From Burkholderiales bacterium Ga0077547 (GTDB lineage Bacteria > Pseudomonadota > Gammaproteobacteria > Burkholderiales > Burkholderiaceae_C): a stretch of DNA of 64,000 bases. Numbering within the stretch: the first letter of the stretch is position 1; the number at the start of each line of letters is the position of its first letter. A program made the translations under genes and the position numbers. Shown here piece after piece: positions 1 to 8,157 of the stretch. The notes under the pieces were generated by a model that was not told the DNA's origin, ran no database searches, and saw only the letters and a program-made list of their open reading frames with translations. Where the stretch lies: NCBI GenBank assembly GCA_001464195.1, contig LNEY01000012.1, forward strand, positions 1 to 64,000, in the 5' to 3' direction.

Positions 1-219
1 CGCAACGTGCTGAAGGAAGGCGACGAAGTCAACGCCGTGATCATCAACGTCGACCGCAAGACGCGCTCGATCCAGTTGTCGATCAAGGCCAAGGACAACG
101 CCGACAACCAAGAAGCCATGCAACGTCTGGCACAGACCAGCGAGCGTGAAAACGCTGGCACGACCAGCCTGGGCGCCCTGCTGCGCGCCAAGCTGGACAA
201 CCAGGGCGGCAACTCCTGA
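1..219 (+). CDS. rpsA: 30S ribosomal protein S1, C-terminal fragment
   Basis: This is the 3' end of a gene that begins before the window; 72 codons and the stop are visible. The visible part is the last S1/OB-fold repeat ([19 protein letters not shown]-type ending) followed by a polar, Ala/Gln-rich tail ending in LDNQGGNS. S1 binds mRNA on the 30S subunit and helps initiation on structured or weakly Shine-Dalgarno messages. The identification rests on the S1 repeat ending and on the rpsA-ihfB-lapA-lapB order, which is conserved in beta- and gammaproteobacteria. Confidence 0.9.
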   Translation, partial: RNVLKEGDEVNAVIINVDRKTRSIQLSIKAKDNADNQEAMQRLAQTSERENAGTTSLGALLRAKLDNQGGNS

Positions 220-257
220 CGGTTGGGGCCGTGGCCATGGATGGCATGAAGGACGGC

Positions 258-587
258 ATGACCCGTTCGGACCTGGTGGCAAGGCTGGCCGAGCGCTTCG
301 GCCAGCTCACCCACCGGGACACCGAAACTGCGGTCAAGATCGTGCTCGATGCGATGTCCGATGCGCTCGCGCGCGGACACCGCATCGAAATCCGTGGCTT
401 CGGCAGCTTCTCGATCAACCGCCGCCCACCTCGCGTGGGCCGCAACCCGCGCTCTGGTGAGCAGGTGGTGGTACCGGAGAAGCTCGTCCCTCACTTCAAG
501 CCCGGCAAGGCTTTGCGCGAGGCAGTCGACACCCACCTGCCGGCCGATGCAGACCCGTCGCCCTCCGAGCTTCGCTCTCGCCACTGA
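258..587 (+). CDS. ihfB: Integration host factor beta subunit
   Basis: This is the 109-residue beta subunit of the heterodimeric DNA-bending protein IHF, which shapes promoters, replication origins and recombination sites. It has the HU/IHF fold with the DNA-minor-groove arm signature [20 protein letters not shown] and the family pattern GRNPRSGE. The frame is open from GTG 231, but ATG 258 is preferred: it gives the usual [10 protein letters not shown] start and has an AAGGA ribosome binding site just upstream. The C-terminal tail after LREAVD is about 15 residues longer than in Escherichia coli. It follows rpsA by 38 bases and is probably co-transcribed with it. Confidence 0.93.
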   Translation: MTRSDLVARLAERFGQLTHRDTETAVKIVLDAMSDALARGHRIEIRGFGSFSINRRPPRVGRNPRSGEQVVVPEKLVPHFKPGKALREAVDTHLPADADPSPSELRSRH

Positions 588-683
588 GGTCGCGCAGAAT
601 TCCGTTAGGCTGGACCCCAAGGACATCGTGCAAACTGCTCTTCGGCAGCCATGCGCGGCGGAACACGTAGTAGCGGAGACGTC

Positions 684-992
684 ATGCGCGTGATCACCTG
701 GGTTTTCAGACTGTTCGTATTCTTTGGACTCTTTGCTTTCGCCCTGAACAACCAGCAGGACGCCGCAGTGCGGTGGTTCTTTGGCTACGAATGGCGCGCG
801 CCGATGGTCTTCATCGTGCTGGCGGCCTTTGGCCTGGGCTGCGCCTTCGGTGTCAGTGCGATGGTGCCGGCCTGGTGGAAGCACCGCCGCGTCGCCACGC
901 GCAAGATGCCCCCCATCGCGGCAACCCTCCCGCAGAACCCGCAGGCGGCAGCCGCACCGGTCCCTGAACATCCACCACGTGATGGACTCTGA
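684..992 (+). CDS. lapA: LapA-type (DUF1049) inner membrane protein
   Basis: A 102-residue protein with two hydrophobic segments (about residues 5-22 and 36-58) joined by a short NNQQDAAVRWFFG loop. This is the layout of LapA/YciS (DUF1049), a small inner-membrane partner of LapB in LPS assembly control. ATG 684 is preceded by GGAG at a suitable distance; the in-frame upstream codons from 651 lack family character. Its stop overlaps the lapB start by 11 bases, which suggests translational coupling. The Ala/Pro-rich C-terminal tail is cytoplasmic and poorly conserved. Confidence 0.85.
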   Translation: MRVITWVFRLFVFFGLFAFALNNQQDAAVRWFFGYEWRAPMVFIVLAAFGLGCAFGVSAMVPAWWKHRRVATRKMPPIAATLPQNPQAAAAPVPEHPPRDGL

Positions 993-2139
993 ACTTCAGT
1001 GGCTGCTGCTGGGCCTCCCCATCGCTTTCGCGCTGGGATGGCTGGCTTCGCGTTTCGATTTCCGTCAGTTGAAGCGCGAGCAGCGCGACGCGCCGAAGGC
1101 CTATTTCAAGGGTCTGAACCTGCTGCTCAACGAGCAACACGACAAGGCCATCGACGCCTTCATTGAAGCCGTTCAACAAGACCCCGACACGAGTGACCTG
1201 CATTTCGCACTCGGCAATCTGTTTCGGCGTCGCGGTGAGTACGAGCGCGCGGTGCGCGTGCACCAGCACCTGCTCAACCGTGCCGATCTGGCACCTGCGG
1301 AGCGCGATCGCGCACAGCACGGCTTGGCCCAGGACTTCATGCAAGCCGGCCTGTTCGATCGCGCAGAAGCCGCCTGGCGCGCGCTCGAAGGCACGGCCTA
1401 CGACACCGATGCGCGACTCGCGCTGTTGACGCTGCACGAGCGCTCCCACGACTGGCGTGCGGCAGTCGACGATGCACTGAAGCTCGAGCGTGGCAGCACG
1501 GGTTCTTATGCCTCGCGCATCTCGCACTACTGGTGCGAGCTGGCACTGGAGGCCGATGCCAAGCAGCAGACGTCTGACGCCGACGACGCGCTGCGGCGTG
1601 CACGCGACGCTGCGCCTCAGGCCGCACGGCCTGTGGTGATGGCTGGGCGTCGCCTGGCACGGCAAGACCGCCACGCGGAAGCCATCGTTGTATGGAACGA
1701 CCTGTTGGTCACTCACCCGGCGAGTTTCAACCTCGTGGCGGCCGACTACGCGGCGAGTGCCCGCGCTTGCGGCCATGCCGACGAGGCGCGGCTGAGGCTG
1801 CTGGCATTGCACGACAAGAAGCCCAGCATCGATCTGCTGAACGCCATTGGATCGCTCGACGCCGATCCGATCGCACGCCGCGATCGCACCCGCGCGCAAC
1901 TCTCGCAGCTGCCCACCCTGTCGGCTGCGCAGGCACTGCTGCACGAACATGAAACGTCTGCGCTGCCTGTGTCATCAGACGATCTCTCGGCGGTGGGTGA
2001 CCTGATCGGTCGTGCTGCAAAGGCTGGGCAGCGTTACCGCTGTGCCGCCTGTGGCTTTGATGCTCAGCACCACTACTGGCAATGTCCCGGCTGTCTGGGC
2101 TGGGATACCTATCCACCACAACGTCTCGAAGAGCTGTAG
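982..2139 (+). CDS. lapB: Lipopolysaccharide assembly protein LapB (YciM)
   Basis: 385 residues, close to the 389 of E. coli LapB. An N-terminal membrane anchor (about residues 4-24) is followed by a cytoplasmic array of tetratricopeptide repeats. A C-terminal rubredoxin-like zinc site has Cys pairs CAAC (354/357) and CPGC (368/371). In the known system LapB works with FtsH to control LpxC turnover and so LPS amount. ATG 982 lies just upstream of the anchor; the longer open frame from 781 only reads through lapA out of frame. The next genes (lipid exporter, core glycosyltransferases) agree with an LPS role. Confidence 0.93.
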   Translation: MDSELQWLLLGLPIAFALGWLASRFDFRQLKREQRDAPKAYFKGLNLLLNEQHDKAIDAFIEAVQQDPDTSDLHFALGNLFRRRGEYERAVRVHQHLLNRADLAPAERDRAQHGLAQDFMQAGLFDRAEAAWRALEGTAYDTDARLALLTLHERSHDWRAAVDDALKLERGSTGSYASRISHYWCELALEADAKQQTSDADDALRRARDAAPQAARPVVMAGRRLARQDRHAEAIVVWNDLLVTHPASFNLVAADYAASARACGHADEARLRLLALHDKKPSIDLLNAIGSLDADPIARRDRTRAQLSQLPTLSAAQALLHEHETSALPVSSDDLSAVGDLIGRAAKAGQRYRCAACGFDAQHHYWQCPGCLGWDTYPPQRLEEL

Positions 2140-2161
2140 GTCGGTGACACGGGACTGAGCC

Positions 2162-3919
2162 TTGCAAGCACCGGCCACCTACACATCGAAGGAGTTGTAC
2201 CTGCGGGTACTGGCAGAAGTGCGGCCGCACTGGCGCACCTTCGCGTTGGGCATCCTGGCGATGATCGGCTACGCCGCCACCGAAACGGCCTTGCCCGCAT
2301 TGCTGAAGGAGTTGCTGGACGGCAGCTTCGTCAATCGCGACCCGGCGGCGATCCACCGCATGCCTTTGCTGATCGTGGCGTTGTTCATCGTGCGCGGTGC
2401 GACCGACTTCGTCCACGTCACGGCGTTGAACGCAGTCGCCACCAAGGTGGTGCTGTCCTTGCGTACGGCGATGTTCGACAAGCTGCTGCGCCTGCCTGCC
2501 AGTCATTTCGACCGCGAACCCAGTGCGGCGCTGATCTCGAAGTTGACATTCAACACCCAGCAGATCAGTCCGATCATCACGGTGTCACTGATCACGATCG
2601 TCAAGGACAGTCTCATCGTGGTGGGGCTGCTCGGGTACATGCTGTACCTGAACTGGCAACTGTCATTGGCGTTTTTCACCGTGCTGCCGGTGATCGCGTA
2701 TGTGATCCGCTCCGTCAGCGGGCGCCTGCGCGCGCTCAGCCGCAGCCAGCAATCTTCGATGGGGACGCTGTCGCACGTCGTCGATGAAGTGATCGGCGGA
2801 CACCGCGAAATCAAGATTTTTGCTGGCGAAGCCTACGAAGCGAAGCGGTTCTTCGCGGTGGCCAACGCGCTGCGGCGCTATTCCATGAAGGTGGTCGCCA
2901 CCTCAGCTGCCAACGGACCGATCGTGCAGACGATTGCGGTGCTCGCGCTGGCCGTGATCATCTATTACGCAGCACTGCAGTCGAACCAGAATCAGTTGAC
3001 CGTGGGCGGCTTCGTGTCGTTTTTCAGCGCGATGGCATTGCTGCTGGCGCCGCTCAAGCGGCTGTCGAACGTCAATGAAGTGCTGCAACGCGGCCTGGCA
3101 GCAGCGGGCAGCGTGTTCGAAGTGATCGATGCACCCGACGAGCCTGACCACGGCACCCGAACCATCGCCCGCGCCACCGGACATCTGCAGTTCAGCGGGG
3201 CCGGCTTCCGCTACCCGAACGCGGAGCGCGATGCGCTGGTCGATGTCGACTTGGACATCCGACCCGGCGAATCGGTCGCGCTGGTGGGGGCCTCGGGCAG
3301 TGGCAAATCAACCTTGATGTCGATGATCCCCCGCTTCCACGCGCTGGACCGCGGCACCATCTCACTCGACGGCATCGACATCCGGGATCTTCGGCTGGCC
3401 GACCTGCGCGCCAACATCGCGCTGGTGACCCAGCACGTGGTGCTGTTCAATGACACCGTGGCGGCCAACATCGCGTATGGCCTGCGCGATGCGGTCAGCG
3501 AGGCTGACATCATTGCGGCCGCCGAGGCGGCGCATGCGATGGAATTCATCCGCGAGATGCCGCTCGGATTGGAAACACCGATTGGCGAAAACGGTGCGAG
3601 ATTGTCCGGTGGTCAACGCCAACGTATCTCGATTGCGCGCGCCTTGCTCAAGGACGCACCGATCCTGCTGCTCGACGAAGCCACTTCGGCGCTTGACACC
3701 GAATCGGAGCGGCTGGTGCAGATCGCGATCGACAACCTCAAACGTGGCCGCACCACCCTGACCATCGCTCACCGGCTGTCCACCATTGCCGGTGCCGACC
3801 GGGTCGTGGTGATGGATCAGGGTCACATTGCCGAAGTCGGCACGCATGCCGAGTTGCTGGCGCTGAACGGCATCTATAGCCGGCTGCACCACATGCAATT
3901 CGACCGCGCGGGTTCATGA
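2162..3919 (+). CDS. msbA: MsbA-like lipid A/lipid export ABC transporter
   Basis: A 585-residue half-transporter: N-terminal six-helix ABC type I membrane domain (about residues 20-320) fused to an ATPase domain. Walker A GASGSGKST is at 376-384, the signature LSGGQ at 481-485 and Walker B ILLLDE at 501-506, followed by the H-loop IAHRLST. Length and layout match MsbA, which flips lipid A-core across the inner membrane. The start is a TTG at 2162, chosen because the first helix is complete from there; no better ATG lies upstream. Its last bases overlap the next glycosyltransferase gene (ATGA). MsbA is the best guess among the ABCB family because of the LPS context. Confidence 0.85.
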   Translation: MQAPATYTSKELYLRVLAEVRPHWRTFALGILAMIGYAATETALPALLKELLDGSFVNRDPAAIHRMPLLIVALFIVRGATDFVHVTALNAVATKVVLSLRTAMFDKLLRLPASHFDREPSAALISKLTFNTQQISPIITVSLITIVKDSLIVVGLLGYMLYLNWQLSLAFFTVLPVIAYVIRSVSGRLRALSRSQQSSMGTLSHVVDEVIGGHREIKIFAGEAYEAKRFFAVANALRRYSMKVVATSAANGPIVQTIAVLALAVIIYYAALQSNQNQLTVGGFVSFFSAMALLLAPLKRLSNVNEVLQRGLAAAGSVFEVIDAPDEPDHGTRTIARATGHLQFSGAGFRYPNAERDALVDVDLDIRPGESVALVGASGSGKSTLMSMIPRFHALDRGTISLDGIDIRDLRLADLRANIALVTQHVVLFNDTVAANIAYGLRDAVSEADIIAAAEAAHAMEFIREMPLGLETPIGENGARLSGGQRQRISIARALLKDAPILLLDEATSALDTESERLVQIAIDNLKRGRTTLTIAHRLSTIAGADRVVVMDQGHIAEVGTHAELLALNGIYSRLHHMQFDRAGS

Positions 3920-4998
3920 AATCCCTGCATGTGATGGGGTCCCGGGGCTACGGCGGCGCCGAGAATTGTTATGTTCACTTAACCAAAAAATTGGCCGCCG
4001 ACGGGCACGAGACCGTGGCCATCAACAGGCCTGGCAGCCGCGTCGCGCCGATGCTGTCGGTAGGGATCCGTCAGCATCAAGTACCGATGGCCAACCAGTG
4101 GGATCTGTATTCGGTTCTGAAGATGCGGCGCCTGATACGGGCCGAACAGCCGCAGATCGTGCAGACCTACATGGGCCGCGCGACGCGCCTCACGCGGGTG
4201 CCCAAAGAACTGGCGGCGATCCACATCGCGCGGCTCGGCGGCTTCTACAAGATCGACGGCTACTACCGTCACGCCGATGCCTGGATCGGTATCACGCACA
4301 AGCTGTGCGACTACCTACTGCAAGCAGGCCTGCCTAGACAGCGCATCTTCCGCATTCCGAACTTCGTGCCACCGCCTGTCCCCGCGCTGTCAGACGAACT
4401 GGCCGCATTGCGCCACAGCCTGAACCTGCCGGACAACGCTTTGCTCCTGGTGTCATTTGGTCGCTTCGTGGAGAAGAAAGGCTTTGCTGATCTGCTGGAA
4501 GCGCTGGCGCGGCTGCCTATCGAAGTCGCGGGGCGACGGCCCGTACTGCTGCTCGGCGGTGACGGCGCGCAGCGCGAGCCTTTGCGAGCACAATGCCAGC
4601 GCCTGGGACTCGACGAGCGGGTGCGCTTCCTCGGCTGGCTGGAGCGCCCCGACCCCTACCTTCAGATCGCCGATGTGGTGGTCTTTCCGTCGCGCCACGA
4701 GCCGATGGGACGCATCCTGCAAGAAGCGTGGAACTACGCCAAACCGGTGGTCTGCACGCGGAGTGAGGGGCCGAGTGAAATCGCCACCGACGAGGTGAAC
4801 GTGCTGTTTTGTCCGGTCGGCGATCCGGTGGCGCTGGCCGAGCGCCTGTTGCTGGCCCTCCAAGCCGACCCCGCTGATTTGCGCCAACTGGGCGGGGAAG
4901 GCCAGGCCACGCTGCGGCGGCACTACACCGAACAGGCCGCCGCTGCGTCCTACGTCGAGCTTTACAGCGAGGCAACGCGCCTGGGACGCGTCCGGTGA
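3916..4998 (+). CDS. Glycosyltransferase family 4 (LPS core/O-chain)
   Basis: A 360-residue GT-B-fold retaining glycosyltransferase. The N-terminal half starts MGSRGYGGAENCYVHL, the glycine-rich acceptor loop typical of GT4. The C-terminal donor domain has LLVSFGRFVEKKGF and the E-x7-E motif in EPMGRILQE, which contacts the nucleotide sugar. It overlaps the transporter gene before it and the GT9 gene after it by four bases each, so it is part of one LPS glycan operon. The sugar donor and acceptor cannot be read from sequence. Confidence 0.85.
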   Translation: MKSLHVMGSRGYGGAENCYVHLTKKLAADGHETVAINRPGSRVAPMLSVGIRQHQVPMANQWDLYSVLKMRRLIRAEQPQIVQTYMGRATRLTRVPKELAAIHIARLGGFYKIDGYYRHADAWIGITHKLCDYLLQAGLPRQRIFRIPNFVPPPVPALSDELAALRHSLNLPDNALLLVSFGRFVEKKGFADLLEALARLPIEVAGRRPVLLLGGDGAQREPLRAQCQRLGLDERVRFLGWLERPDPYLQIADVVVFPSRHEPMGRILQEAWNYAKPVVCTRSEGPSEIATDEVNVLFCPVGDPVALAERLLLALQADPADLRQLGGEGQATLRRHYTEQAAAASYVELYSEATRLGRVR

Positions 4999-6035
4999 CC
5001 ACCGATCGCATTCTGATCATCCGGCTGTCCGCGATCGGGGACGTCGTGATGGCCTCCGGCCTGATCGCGGCGTTGCGCGAGATCTCGCCGCAGGCGCACA
5101 TCGGCTGGCTGGTCGAAGCGGCGGCCGCCCCGCTTCTGCGACACAACCCTCGCCTGGATGAGGTCATCGTGCTGCCCCGCAACGAATGGCAAGCCCTGTG
5201 GCGTGCACGACGCCCCATCGCACTGCTGCGCTCGGTACTGGCTTTCCGGCGGCGGCTGCGAGCAGGTCGTTTCGATCTTGCCCTCGACGCGCAGGGGCTG
5301 TTCAAAAGCGCTTTGTGCGCCTGGTGGACTGGCGCGGCACGACGGGTCAGCCTGATCGGCCGCGAAGGAGGCCGCTGGTTGGCAACCGAGCGCTTCATGC
5401 CGAAAGCAGACCCACTCAAGCCGATCGGCACTGAATACCGCGCGCTGGCGCGACACCTCGGCGCCACCACGCCGTATCGGATGGACCTGGCCGTGGGAGA
5501 TGCGCCACGTGCAGCAGCAGCCATTGCGCTGGCCGCTGCAGGCGTGAAGGCTCCCTACGCTGTTCTGTGCCCCTACACCACGCGCCCCCAGAAGCATTGG
5601 TTCGATGAGCGTTGGGCCGCACTGGCACAGCAGTTGGTGGCACAGGGGGTGACCCCGGTACTCGTCGGCGGATCGTCCGATGCCCGGCAGTCATCCGCGA
5701 TCGCAGATCACGTCCTGGGCCTGGCCAATCTGGTGGGCCGGCTCAAGCTTGATGAGACCGTCGCGGTGATCGCCGGCAGCGCCTTGCTGGTTGGCGTGGA
5801 CACCGGCCTCACGCACATGGGCAGTGCGCTGGATGTGCCCACCGTGGCACTGTTCGGCTCGACCCGCCCCTACCTCGACGCTCGCGCGCCGCGTACCGTC
5901 GTGATGTACGAGGCGCGAGATTGCTCACCTTGCCGGCGCCATCCCACCTGTGAGGGTCGCTTCGACTGCATGCGCGCATTCGAGGTCGACACGGTGCTGC
6001 GTACAGCCCAATCCGTGATGTCACTGCCGGCATGA
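4995..6035 (+). CDS. Glycosyltransferase family 9 (heptosyltransferase-like)
   Basis: 346 residues beginning ILIIRLSAIGDVVMASGLI, the hallmark N-terminus of the ADP-heptose:LPS heptosyltransferases (GT9, WaaC/WaaF/WaaQ). The donor-site loop GVDTGLTHMGSALDVPTVAL and a late Cys cluster (CSPCRRHPTCEGRFDC) are also typical of the family. It starts at GTG 4995, inside a GTGA overlap with the preceding gene. It is expected to add a heptose to the inner core on the cytoplasmic face. WaaC is the likeliest subtype, but the sequence alone does not separate heptosyltransferases I, II and III. Confidence 0.85.
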   Translation: MTTDRILIIRLSAIGDVVMASGLIAALREISPQAHIGWLVEAAAAPLLRHNPRLDEVIVLPRNEWQALWRARRPIALLRSVLAFRRRLRAGRFDLALDAQGLFKSALCAWWTGAARRVSLIGREGGRWLATERFMPKADPLKPIGTEYRALARHLGATTPYRMDLAVGDAPRAAAAIALAAAGVKAPYAVLCPYTTRPQKHWFDERWAALAQQLVAQGVTPVLVGGSSDARQSSAIADHVLGLANLVGRLKLDETVAVIAGSALLVGVDTGLTHMGSALDVPTVALFGSTRPYLDARAPRTVVMYEARDCSPCRRHPTCEGRFDCMRAFEVDTVLRTAQSVMSLPA

Positions 6036-7135
6036 AGACACTGCATGTGGAGGCCGGCACACACCTGTACGGAGGAGGCCTGCAGGTCTTCTTTCTGGTG
6101 AAGGGATTGCAGGCGCGCGGCGAGCAGCCCGTGCTGGTCTGTCCGACAGGCAGCGCCATCGCCGCGCAGGCGCGCGAGCACGGACTGCAGGTGCGCGAGA
6201 TCGCGATGGGCGGCGATCAGGACATCGGCCTGATCAGCAGGGTGCGTGCGCTGATCCGCGCGGAGAAGCCGGATCTGGTTCACCTGCACAGCCGCCGCGG
6301 CAGTGATGTCTGGGGCGCGCTCGCAGCGCGGCTCGAGGGCGTGCCGACGGTGATGAGTCGACGCAACGACAACCCAGAGCCCCGCGGCTGGTTTCGTCTG
6401 AAATACAAGCTTTATGACCGTGTCGTCGCGATCTCCGAGGGAATCCGGCAAGTGCTTCTGGGGGCAGGACTGTCACCCGACAAAGTGGTGTGCGTGCACA
6501 GTGCCGTCGATACCCAGCGCTACTGGCCCCATCGCGATGACCTAGGCTGGTTCCGCAATGAATTTCGTCTGGCCCCTGACGACTTGACGATCGCGATGGC
6601 CGCTCAGTTCATTGCCCGCAAGGGCCACCGCACACTGATCGCGGCGTTGCCTGCGGTCCTTGCCGCTCAACCGCGGACCCGTGTGCTTCTGTTCGGCCAG
6701 GGGCCGGAGTTGGCGGCAACGAAGAAGCTGGTGCAAGGCGCAGGCCTGGAGAAGCACGTCGACTTTGCTGGCTTTCGCAACGACCTGGAGCGGGTCATGC
6801 CGTGCGTTGACCTGATGGTGCACCCAGCCGAGATGGAAGGCCTGGGCGTCGCGCTGCTGCAGGCCGCAGCGTGCGGCTTGCCGATCGTTGCCGGTCGCGC
6901 CGGAGGCATCCCGGAGATCGTCCGTCCCGGCATCAACGGCGAGCTGATCGAGCCCGGTGATGTCGAGGGGCTCGCGAATCACCTGATCCGCCTGCTCGGC
7001 GACCCCGCTCTGCGGCAGCGCTACGGTGCGGCGGGGCGAGCGCTGGCACTGGCCGAGTTTTCGATCGAGGCGATGGTCGAGGGCAATCTGCAGGCCTACC
7101 GGGATGTGTGCTCGGCCCAGGGATTCAGCGCATGA
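6032..7135 (+). CDS. Glycosyltransferase family 4 (LPS core/O-chain)
   Basis: 367 residues with the GT-B GT4 layout: N-terminal GTHLYGGGLQVFFLV acceptor-side glycine loop, then FIARKGHRTLIAAL and a donor-site helix EGLGVALLQAAACGLPIVAG. In the E-x7-E motif the second glutamate is replaced by glutamine (EGLGVALLQ), a substitution seen in part of the family. Four-base overlaps on both sides tie it to the LPS glycan operon. It is a paralogue of the GT4 gene at 3916 but clearly diverged from it. Substrate unknown. Confidence 0.83.
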   Translation: MKTLHVEAGTHLYGGGLQVFFLVKGLQARGEQPVLVCPTGSAIAAQAREHGLQVREIAMGGDQDIGLISRVRALIRAEKPDLVHLHSRRGSDVWGALAARLEGVPTVMSRRNDNPEPRGWFRLKYKLYDRVVAISEGIRQVLLGAGLSPDKVVCVHSAVDTQRYWPHRDDLGWFRNEFRLAPDDLTIAMAAQFIARKGHRTLIAALPAVLAAQPRTRVLLFGQGPELAATKKLVQGAGLEKHVDFAGFRNDLERVMPCVDLMVHPAEMEGLGVALLQAAACGLPIVAGRAGGIPEIVRPGINGELIEPGDVEGLANHLIRLLGDPALRQRYGAAGRALALAEFSIEAMVEGNLQAYRDVCSAQGFSA

Positions 7136-8157
7136 GCACGGTCTGCGTCTACTTCGTGGCCTCACCACTGCAACTGTTGGCAGCCCGACAGATCGCTCAG
7201 ACGTTCGAAACCGATGCCCGGCAGGTGCTGGTCTGGTATCAACCCGGCGTCGAGCCGCAGGTGCGCATCGATGAATGGGATGCGAGCGGCTATCTGCCCT
7301 GGCCCCGCCGCCATCCGCTTCCAGGATGGATGGGACGCCACCGGAGACTGCTCGCCAACATCGAGCTCGTGGCCACGCTGGTCGGCCCTTGCGACACGCT
7401 GATCTTGCACAGCGCGGTGTTCGACACCGAGGTGATCAACTATTTCCTGCGGTCGCTGCCGCGCCGCTGCGGTGCGCGCACCCTGCACGCCCGCATCCTG
7501 CCCGATGGCCTGCTCAGCATCCGACGCTACCCGCTCACCCCCATGAAGCGCGTGGCACAGGGGGCGCGCAAGTTGCGCCAACTGCTTTCGCCCACCCTGA
7601 ACTACTGGATGTACTCCGGAGACCGCATCGGTTCAGATGCCCCGTTCTGCGATCGCATCTACGTGCTGGCCGGACTGCCTCATGAATACGACCCTGCGAA
7701 GGTCGTCGTGCTGAAGCCCTTGGTCGCCCGCAGCGCTCCGTTGGATGCAGGGCTGACCCCGCGCCGTGCGCTGGTCATCGGCCAGACCCTGGTGAGTGCA
7801 GGACTCATGACCACGGCCGACCGCGATGCGGTGGCCCTGCAGATCGAGCAATGGCTGGCCTCGTGCGACATCGAACAGATCGATTACAAGGGGCATCCCA
7901 AGGACCGCCATCGCGAACTGTGCAGACCGGGCTATCGGGTGCTCGGCCTTGATGAGCCGCTGGAAGTCTGGCTGGGTCAGACGCCGTACTGCATCGTCGT
8001 CGGCGTACGCTCATCCGGACTGCTTTTCGCGCGACAACTGTGCCCGCCAGACACGCAGGTGGTCGCTTTCGGCTGGGACCGCGTCAAGTTCAAGTCGGCG
8101 CAGGAACGCAGCGACATGCTGAAGGTGTTCGATGACGCAGGAGTTGTTCAGCGGTGA
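7132..8157 (+). CDS. Polysialyltransferase/GT52-like glycosyltransferase
   Basis: A 341-residue protein opening VYFVASPLQLLAARQIA, the 'SPLQLL' N-terminus seen in bacterial polysialyltransferase/GT52-type enzymes. Three motifs fit the bacterial sialyltransferase pattern: a PDG at 124-126 in the place of D/E-D/E-G, the HP motif in YKGHPKD (HP at 255-256) and a Ser-Ser pair in GVRSSGLL (294-295). ATG 7132 is chosen because it forms an ATGA overlap with the preceding gene. No CMP-sialate synthesis genes lie nearby, so the donor could be another CMP- or nucleotide-sugar. The family assignment is moderately sure; the reaction is not established. Confidence 0.55.
   Translation: MSTVCVYFVASPLQLLAARQIAQTFETDARQVLVWYQPGVEPQVRIDEWDASGYLPWPRRHPLPGWMGRHRRLLANIELVATLVGPCDTLILHSAVFDTEVINYFLRSLPRRCGARTLHARILPDGLLSIRRYPLTPMKRVAQGARKLRQLLSPTLNYWMYSGDRIGSDAPFCDRIYVLAGLPHEYDPAKVVVLKPLVARSAPLDAGLTPRRALVIGQTLVSAGLMTTADRDAVALQIEQWLASCDIEQIDYKGHPKDRHRELCRPGYRVLGLDEPLEVWLGQTPYCIVVGVRSSGLLFARQLCPPDTQVVAFGWDRVKFKSAQERSDMLKVFDDAGVVQR

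Noticed and set aside
853-1950. A 365-codon minus-strand open frame
   Set aside because: It is antisense to lapB and has no recognisable domain.
6032-7135. E-x7-Q instead of E-x7-E as evidence of a dead GT4 enzyme
   Set aside because: The second Glu is variable in parts of GT4 and the rest of the donor site is intact.
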